64,000 nucleotides of DNA from Anniella stebbinsi (Eukaryota > Chordata > Lepidosauria > Squamata > Anniellidae): NCBI GenBank assembly GCA_029215795.1, contig JARDYH010000007.1, positions 92,829,263-92,893,262 on the forward strand, given 5' to 3'. Shown here piece by piece: positions 57,489-64,000 of this stretch. Below the pieces are notes generated by a model that saw only the letters and a list, made by a program, of their open reading frames with translations, made no database searches and was not told where the DNA came from. The position numbers and the translations under genes are program-made. Numbering within the stretch: position 1 is the stretch's first letter; every line of letters begins with the position of its first letter.

Positions 57489-57770
57489 TTGTCCCCGACA
57501 AAGGTTATAAAAACTAGGCCAGTAAAATCTCTCTCTTGGACAGAGATGAGATTTCTTGACGAGGAAGAAATCGGATCACCCAAGAAGCGGAGAAAAGAAA
57601 CAACATGTAGGAAATTTGATGCTGTGGGATCAGTGATTTCAAATGTTAGTGTTATTGAGCTACCAACTGAAGGAATTGAATATGTGAATGATTTAAGGCC
57701 TAAGTCACTGAATCCAGTTAATAATAGAGGGCCTTTCATAAAGTCTCCAAGTCATCAAAACTTAACATGA
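57489..57770 (+). pseudogene. LINE ORF2 leader, in-frame TGA
   Basis: A 93-codon frame (MSPTKVIKTRPVKSLSWTEM) with a basic cluster SPKKRRKETTCRK that resembles a nuclear localisation signal. It ends at TGA 57768-57770, and the same frame continues directly into the endonuclease (ILSWNIAGWKRKQG). It may be the N-terminus of ORF2 with CGA mutated to TGA, or a separate small ORF. Confidence 0.5.
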
Positions 57771-58688
57771 CAAGATTCAGGTTGCTCAAACTCTCAACTG
57801 AAAATACTTTCATGGAACATCGCAGGGTGGAAAAGGAAACAGGGAGATTTAAGCTTCTTGGATTTCATTCAAAAACATGACATAATACTATTACAGGAGA
57901 CTTGGGACACAGAGGATATAGCCTTGAATGGATACACAGCTCTTACACTAAAAGCAAACCCAAGTATAAAGGGCGGGCGCCCCAAAGGGGGACTCTCACT
58001 TATGGTCTCAACAAGTATTTATGCTGGGACAATTAACCTTGAACCCCTTCTCGGACTTGCAAACGCTTTGATCATCAAGCTTCCGCGAATAAATGTGCTG
58101 ATTATAAATGTCTATCTCCCTCCCCAGCGTCAGAAGAAACAGGTGAAGGACACCTGGAGTAGGTTAGAAGACTATGTGGCAAGGCAGATAGCTTTATACC
58201 CAGATGTCTCAATTCTATTGGCAGGTGATTTCAACGCCAGAACGGGACAAAATGAGGAGGCTCTGTTTTCATATTTTCATGTCTTCCCTCCCACAACAGA
58301 TGATATGATAACATTCCCGATGAGGCAGGCCAAAGATAGGGGTTGCAATTTTGCTGGATTATGTCTTATGCAAATGATAAATAGACTAAATCTTGTTATT
58401 GTAAATGGCAATGTGGAAGGAGATAGAAATGGTGAATATACTTTCCTCTCATGTTTAGGAGCTTCTACTGTTGACTACTTCATCGTGTCCCCTGAACTAT
58501 TTGCGAGGGTGACTAGATGCGAGGTGGGAAACAACATTGAAAGTGATCATCTACCCTTGGTTTTGTCACTAAAATGTGATAACCAAAGGTTACTTACAAA
58601 CTATAACTCCACTCAATCCGGTGACATTGAAATAAGAAGTTCCCGCATTAGATGGACACCAAGGGTGGATAAGGAGATAAAACTATGA
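57771..58688 (+). pseudogene. LINE ORF2, APE endonuclease
   Basis: Motifs: ILSWNIAGWK, ILLQETWD (catalytic Glu at about residue 14 from the first Met at 57858), VLIINVYLPP, LLAGDFNARTG (about residues 121-128), STVDYFIVS and SDHLPLVLS (about residue 228). All APE active-site positions appear present. The frame ends at TGA 58686-58688, overlapping the next frame, which starts at 58685; a 1-base indel here is the simplest reading. Confidence 0.85.
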
Positions 58689-59137
58689 AACATATCTTGG
58701 TGGAAAAATATAGAGGGTATAGAAAGGAAAATTTGGTGGCTTTACCGCCTGAATGGTTTGAGTTGAAGAAGAGTTATAAAAAACTAATTAGGAGGAAAAA
58801 AAACCAAGCACAGAGAGAGGCGTGGAGACATTTAATAACAGCATCTAGGGAGAAAAATTCAGCCTCTTTCTGGAAATTGGTGGCGAAGGGATGGCCAAAT
58901 GCTATTACAAAAGCAGAGCTTCATATTTCGCCGAAGCTGTGGGAAGCCCACTATAACAATATCTATGGATTGGGGAGTATGGGCCACCCGAGAAACCAGG
59001 CCAACATAGGCAACCTCCCAGAATGGCCTCCGGTTACTGCTTCGGAAAGAAAATGCCTTATATCAAAACTTAGAACAGGCAAGGCACCGGGGAATGATAA
59101 CATCCCCCCCCCCCCGAAGTATTTAAATCAAACTTAG
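58685..59137 (+). pseudogene. LINE ORF2, linker to RT
   Basis: Basic helical linker (KKSYKKLIRRKKNQAQREAW, SFWKLVAKG) leading to LISKLRTGKAPGNDNIPP, the motif that precedes RT. The frame is lost in a C homopolymer at about 59103-59115 and read out of frame to a stop. Confidence 0.85.
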
Positions 59138-60972
59138 AATGGTGGGCCCCAGTGTTGGCGGCTCTATTTACGAGTATCGATCAATCAGCTCTTATGCCTG
59201 AAGATTGGGGCCTTGCTACTATCATCCCAATATATAAAAAAGGTGACAGATCAAATCCTGCAAATTATAGACCTATTAGCCTGTTGAATGTTGTTAGCAA
59301 AATGTATGCTTCTCATTTACTGGAAAAACTGCGGGATTGGCTAGAGCAGGAAAATCTCATAGAAGATGAGCAGACCGGATTTAGGGCCGAGCGTTCCACA
59401 GTGGAGCATGGACTTATTATGCAACATCTAGTCGAAAAATACACATCCACCCCAGGGGGTGCCCTCTATGCAGCCTTCGTTGATCTAAGGTCAGCTTTTG
59501 ACTTGGTCCCTAGAGACAAATTATGGGAAAAATTTGACAATACCAATATAGATCGTCGATTATTGAGACTCATATGCACCCTGTATGAGAATACCAGTCT
59601 TCAGGTGAGATGTTCCTTTGCTGGACATTTGACCAGGCTGATTCCTACTGCTAGGGGTGTGAAACAGGGCTGTGTCTTAGCCCCTACACTGTTCAACTTC
59701 TATATAAACTCTATGGTTTGGTGCCTAGCGGAGGTACGAGCACAACCCCCCAGCTTGTCAAACAGATTACTGACAGTTCTGCTTTATGCTGATGACGCAG
59801 TGATCTTGTCATTAACAAGAGCTGGATTGAGGAGACTTCTGAGGACTCTGGATACTTATTGTAAAACTGAAGGACTACAGATTAACTATGACAAAACCAA
59901 GGTCCTGGTGTTTTCTAGAAGTAAGTTAAAATGCAAATGGCAAATAAGTGATCACCTGATTGAACAAGTGTCTACTTATAGGTACTTGGGAATTACATTC
60001 CATGCAACTGGAACCTGGAGGCCTCACTTAAAAAATGCCATTGCAAATGTGCAAAGGAGCATTAAGGCACTCCTTTCCTTTTATTACAATAAAGGAGGAC
60101 AGCACATTCCTTCTGCACTTCAAGTCTTTAATGCAAAGGTTTTAGCACAGATATTATATGGGATAGAAGTGTGTACTTTTGATAACATAGTACCAATGGA
60201 AGTGGTGCAGACGAAATTCTTAAGAGCAATTTTGGGTCTTCCAAATTGCATACCAAATACATTAGTAAGAATAGAGGCTGGCCAACCCACAATAGAAGCT
60301 TGTATGTGGCGACGTAAAATGCAGTTTTGGCTAAAAATGCTTTTTGTGCCTGTAGGTCTGGCTCCATTGACTCTGACAGACACATTCCATTCAAAGTGGA
60401 AAAAAACACTGTCTATGAAGCTCCAAAACCTTGGTTTCTCCTTGACAGCTATTCAGATCCTAGGGTACGAGAAAGCAAAAGCATCTATCGCCCAACGTAT
60501 CTATGATGTGGATCTACAAACCCACCTAAGCCAAGCAATCCTATATCATGGGTGTAGGGACTATAGATCTCCACTGGGACTTGCAAAACATCTAATAAAT
60601 TTGACGGTGCCTGGACTTAGAAGAGCTTTTACACTGGCAAAGTTCAATGTTTTGCCATCGGCGTTGCTGGAGGATAGATATAAAAAAATTCCTCACACTG
60701 AGAGGACCTGCCCTTGTGGGACAGGGGACATTGAGACAGCTGATCATGTTCTTTTACATTGTTGTTTCTATAAGGAACTTAGAACTATATGGATTGCCCC
60801 ACTCATTAATAAAGTCCCAGGCAGACCGGATAAATTTTACCCGGACTATCTTCTGGCTGATCTGGATGACCAAGTTACATCTAAAGTCGCCAAATTCTGT
60901 GCAGCAGCCATACGTCGGCGTATTGTATTGTATTGTATTGTACATATAGTAGTAGAAGATCGTCAGAATTGA
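59116..60972 (+). pseudogene. LINE ORF2, RT and C-terminal domain
   Basis: From the poly-C break the correct frame reads EVFKSNLEWWAPVLAALF and stays open to 60972. RT motifs: IPIYKKGDRSNPANYRPIS, ALYAAFVDLRSAFDLVP (motif A Asp), RGVKQGCVLAPTLFNFYI and LLYADDAVILSLT (YADD at residues 212-215 counted from 59152), INYDKTKVLVFSRS. The C-terminal CPCGTGDIETADHVLLHC (about residue 519) is a CCHC-like knuckle, as in I and Jockey groups. RT looks catalytically complete. The frame's last codons run into the TATTG tail and the flanking duplication. Confidence 0.88.
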
Positions 60973-60994
60973 ACAACACTAATGCAGAAGAGTG
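60941..60994. repeat. 54-bp target duplication, right copy
   Basis: Identical to 55118-55171. The next bases differ (ttatat here, gcgagg at the left), which fixes the length at 54. Confidence 0.97.
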
Positions 60995-61702
60995 TTATAT
61001 TCAAGAAGCATCATGAGACAAAACTTTATTTGGAATGACAGATAAAAGAAAACAAATAGAACATTAGATTGTATGTTTTATGACATCACTGCCCTTTTCA
61101 TAACATTGACAACTTCACATGACTCATCCTAGAACGAGTTCCTTCATCTTGGAAACACTGGTGAACATTCTCTAGAGCGATCTTCCTCAACCTGATGCCA
61201 TCCAGGCGTTTAGAGTGCAGCCCCAGCATTCCAGACCACTGGTCCAGCTGGCTGTGGTATTTGGAGTTGAAGTATCTGAATAGCTCTGTGTTGGGGAAAA
61301 GCAGCTCTAGGGAGTAACCATGGAGTCTGTGGATGGGGAGTGTCTTCAGTACTAGCAGTGGAAGGAAAATGAGTATGCTTACTCAGATTTTTGGATTCTA
61401 GAGGAGCCCAGATGACTCACTTTATTCACATCATTATCAGCCACCCTTTTCCATTAGCTAACAATGCAATTTTTGCATGGCTTGAATTTTGAATTATAGC
61501 CATGTTCTTTTGGAATTCCATACTTTTCCTTCAACTGTACATTTTGTGTATAGTTGCACATTTTTAAAAAGCCTTGATAGAATCTGGTAGATCTGGTGAC
61601 TGAGCAGTGATAAGGCCTGATCACCAGGTCTACCAAAATAGGTAGATCTAGGCCAGATCTACACCTTGTGTCAAATCATTACAATCCCATCATGGTAATG
61701 CT
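60995..61702. other. Unassigned; short inverted-repeat relic
   Basis: About 61185-61270 ('ctcaacctgatgccatccagg...ggagttga') is a worn copy of the element at 21575. No other feature. Confidence 0.45.
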
Positions 61703-62020
61703 TAGGGTGACCATATGAAAAGGAGGACAGGGCTCCTCTATCTTTAACAGTTGAATAGAAAAGGGAATTTCAGCAGGTGTTGTTTGTATGCATTCATAAC
61801 CTGGTGAAATCCCCTCTTCATCACAACAGTTAAAGCTGCAGGAGCCCTGTCTCTTGACCATGTAGAAAAGAGGGCAGGGCTTCTGCAGCTTTAACTTTGT
61901 GATGAAGAGGGAATTTCACCAGGTTCTGCATATATACAAATGACACCTGCTGAAATTCCCTTTTCTATGAAACTGTTAAAGATACAGGAGCCCTGTCCTC
62001 CTTTTCATATGGTCAGCCTA
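61703..62020. mobile_element. hAT-type MITE
   Basis: Second subfamily (tagggtgaccatatg...catatggtcagccta) with perfect 8-bp duplication gtaatgct (61695-61702, 62021-62028). 318 bp. Confidence 0.92.
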
Positions 62021-62261
62021 GTAATGCTATATCCCTCTTGCACATTTATACCTCGTGGGACACGCACAATGACATTTGTTGCAGCATTTTGGATAATGTG
62101 GAATCAAAAGCAGGAAATAACACTATGGAAGTAGTATATGGAATGTGTGATGTGCCCCCAGTGTATCCTGATGTTGTAATTTCACAAGGCCTGAAAAAGG
62201 CTAAACCATGTTCAGAGTTTTTCTCAAAAAAGAATATAACAGCCCCAGAATGAATCAATTG

Positions 62262-62905
62262 TAGTCTAACATTTGACCATATAACAAATCACCTGCAAGG
62301 AAGCATAAGGAGACACTGGCACATTGTCCAACCCATCTCAGGGTGCCATGAAAAACCCATGGTCTCCTTTAAAAGAACCAGGAACATGATAAATCTTTTA
62401 ATCAGGAGTGAATACAAAGAACACAGTAGAAGTTTACCCAATATTTTACCAGGTGCTTCCATGCCTAAAGGACACCATCCCTGTGGACACTGCTGCTACT
62501 GAAAATGCACCTCAAAGTTACAGAATTCAAAAATTCATCTGGTCAACAAAGATATTTCCTCAATCATTTCACCACGTGTAACAGCCCTTTTGTCATCTAT
62601 GCCATCCAGTGCAAATGCCCAAAGATCTATATAGGCAAAACAATGAGACCTTTGAAAAAACGTCTAGGAGAGCACCTCAGTAACTTAAAGAACAACAGAT
62701 CAGGTGCTGCTTTAGTAGATCATTTTTTGGCACAAAATCATTCTTTTGCAGATTTAAAGTTTTGGGCACTCGAAAAATTGGAAAGACAGGATAACAAATT
62801 GTTATTATGAAAGGAAAATAGAATGGATCCTAAAATTAAAAACTCTAAACCCCAGTGGCTTAAACTCAGATCTCGAATTTCTGCCACTCCTGTGACTCAG
62901 TAATT
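62262..62905 (+). pseudogene. Penelope-like element, GIY-YIG endonuclease end
   Basis: The C-terminal part of a Penelope-like ORF. First a frame with RRHWHIVQPISGCHEKPM, FKRTRNMINLLIRSE and HPCGHCCYC (the cysteine cluster linking RT and endonuclease). After a frame change near 62500 comes the GIY-YIG domain: PFVIYAIQCKCPKIYIGKT (Y-x-I / Y-I-G pair) with RPLKKRLGEHLSNLK (the conserved Arg). The RT part is missing. Such elements (Poseidon/Neptune type) are known in lizards. Confidence 0.75.
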
Positions 62906-63097
62906 ACCTGCAGTGACTCCCACATAACAAGAATAACAATAGCAATAATGACGTATTGTGAGACCTTATACTTATCATTACCACATGAAAACACCTGGCA
63001 AAGCAAAAAAAATGACCCAAAACAATGATGCAACAATGAGAAAAGATGATTTAGAACACTAAAAAGAGGGCCCTGGAATGATTGCATTTCCTCAGCC

Positions 63098-63417
63098 TAG
63101 GGTGACCAGATAAAATCCAGGTCAGGGCTCATGTAACTTTAACAGTTGTAGAGAAAAGGGAATTTCAGCCAGTGTCATTTGTATGCAATTAGTCCCTGGT
63201 GAAATTCCCTCTTCATCACAACAGTTAAAGTTGCAGGGGCCCTGCCTTCTTTTGTATATGGTCACTCTAGTATAGTGCCTGCAACTTTAACTGTTGTGAT
63301 GAAGAGGGAATTTCACCAGGGACTAATTGCATACAAATGACATTGGCTGAAATTCCCTTTTCTCTACAACTGTTAAAGTTACAGGAGCCCTGACCTGGAT
63401 TTTATCTGGTCAGCCTA
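63098..63417. mobile_element. hAT-type MITE
   Basis: First subfamily, starts tagggtgacc and ends ggtcagccta. Perfect 8-bp duplication cctcagcc (63090-63097, 63418-63425). 320 bp. Confidence 0.93.
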
Positions 63418-63463
63418 CCTCAGCCACCAGTGAATATCATAGGGGACGATCGTCCTGCTAAGA

Positions 63464-63520
63464 TAGGCTGACCATATGAAAAGGAGGACAGGGCTCCTGT
63501 GTGTGTGTGTGTTAGAGTAG
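63464..63520. mobile_element. Truncated hAT-type MITE
   Basis: Starts taggctgaccatatgaaaag (the terminal repeat of the 61703 subfamily) but stops after about 37 bp at a GT repeat. Confidence 0.65.
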
Positions 63521-63589
63521 CGTATGGCAACTCTCCCGTGTAGTCCAGTCTGGTTGGTGTTTTAGGGAAATACAGACAGGGCTGTGAAA

Positions 63590-63842
63590 TTGATTATTAA
63601 GGGTTACAACATATTGTTGTGATTTAAAAGGGGTTAGACAAATTCCTGGAGGATAGTCCTGATGGCTATATGCTACCTCAGGTAGATATACCAGGTGTTG
63701 CGAAACAGGGGCAGGAGGGTGCTGTTACACTCATGTCTTGCCTGTGGGTTTCCTGTGGGCTGCTGCTTGGCTAGTGTGTGAACACAATGTTGGAGTAGAT
63801 GGAGCCTTGGTCTGGTTCAGCATGTCTCTTCTTATGTTCTTA
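63590..63842 (+). repeat. CR1-like 3' fragment or SINE
   Basis: 'ttagacaaattcctggagg', 'atggctatatgctacc', 'gtagatggagccttgg' and 'cttcttatgttcttaag' form the full version of the fragments at 1728, 15730, 23735, 42880 and 44762. No coding frame. Confidence 0.5.
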
Positions 63843-64000
63843 AGAGAGCTGCCATTTTTAGCTCTTGCAGGAGGCCCAAGTGGACAAGTGGTAGCTCTCA
63901 ACCACCTCTTTCTTAGTGCTGGCCTTATTGCTGATACCATGTGCCACACAGGTCCACAGTGTTTTCTCATGGACTGTAGAAATAAAGAAACCTCTTGTGG

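Larger units (their letters stand above)
55172..60940 (+). mobile_element. I/Vingi-like LINE, near full length
   Basis: A 5.77-kb element between perfect 54-bp duplications. It contains ORF1 (55608-57412), a leader frame (57489-57770) and ORF2 (57771-60972 with two frameshifts). The tail is (TATTG)n, four or more units at 60921-60940. There is an APE endonuclease plus RT and a C-terminal CCHC-like knuckle, with no RNase H seen. That layout fits the I group without RNase H, such as Vingi, described from lizards and hedgehogs; the clade is an inference. The few defects and perfect duplication indicate a recent insertion. Confidence 0.85.

Overview
The window looks like nuclear DNA from a squamate reptile, most likely a lizard. 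This is inferred from the repeat mix: CR1, L2 and L1 LINEs, a Penelope-like GIY-YIG fragment, an I/Vingi-like LINE, tRNA-derived SINEs ending in AAATAAAT repeats, and many short hAT-type elements. There are no bacterial-style operons, rRNA genes, intact tRNA genes or CRISPR arrays. No complete host gene is visible. The only host-like coding signal is a set of candidate splice-bounded exons on the minus strand between about 15.4 and 6.0 kb. I cannot name that gene, and it may be decayed.

Layout. 0-9 kb: a SINE split by a MITE, two CR1 copies, a poly-C tract, and the candidate exons with two hAT-type MITEs among them. 9.5-11.6 kb: a hAT-like non-autonomous element built from a 242-bp tandem array of palindromic modules. 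12-17 kb: another candidate exon, a SINE, a degenerate relative of the hAT-like element, a possible solo LTR, and a MITE inserted into its own kind inside a SINE. 17.6-20.5 kb: a 2.86-kb giant palindrome flanked by an 8-bp target duplication. 20.7-29 kb: L2 remnants, MITEs and a short GATCGG-rich element. 29.1-36.3 kb: a nearly full-length L1 whose ORF2 was split by a 5'-truncated L2. 36.3-43 kb: MITEs, antisense CR1 and antisense L1. 43.1-44.7 kb: a second 242-bp modular element in the opposite orientation. 44.7-54.7 kb: CR1 and L2 fragments, plus a three-level nest of MITE, hAT-like element and LTR-like insertion. 55.2-60.9 kb: a nearly full-length I/Vingi-like LINE flanked by a perfect 54-bp target duplication. 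61-64 kb: three MITEs and the Penelope-like fragment.

The most distinctive system is a family of non-autonomous elements with termini TAGGGRTGTGCAC, 8-bp target duplications and subterminal GATCGG arrays. I find five clear copies, one diverged copy and one degenerate relative. They share outer sequence and several share a 30-bp perfect palindrome, but their cores differ radically: tandem palindromic modules in two, a giant AT-rich hairpin in another. No transposase for them is encoded here, so they must depend on an enzyme supplied from elsewhere. A second, unrelated hAT-type MITE family (TAGGGTGACC ends, also with 8-bp duplications) is present in at least nine copies. Nested insertions give a relative age order for many elements.
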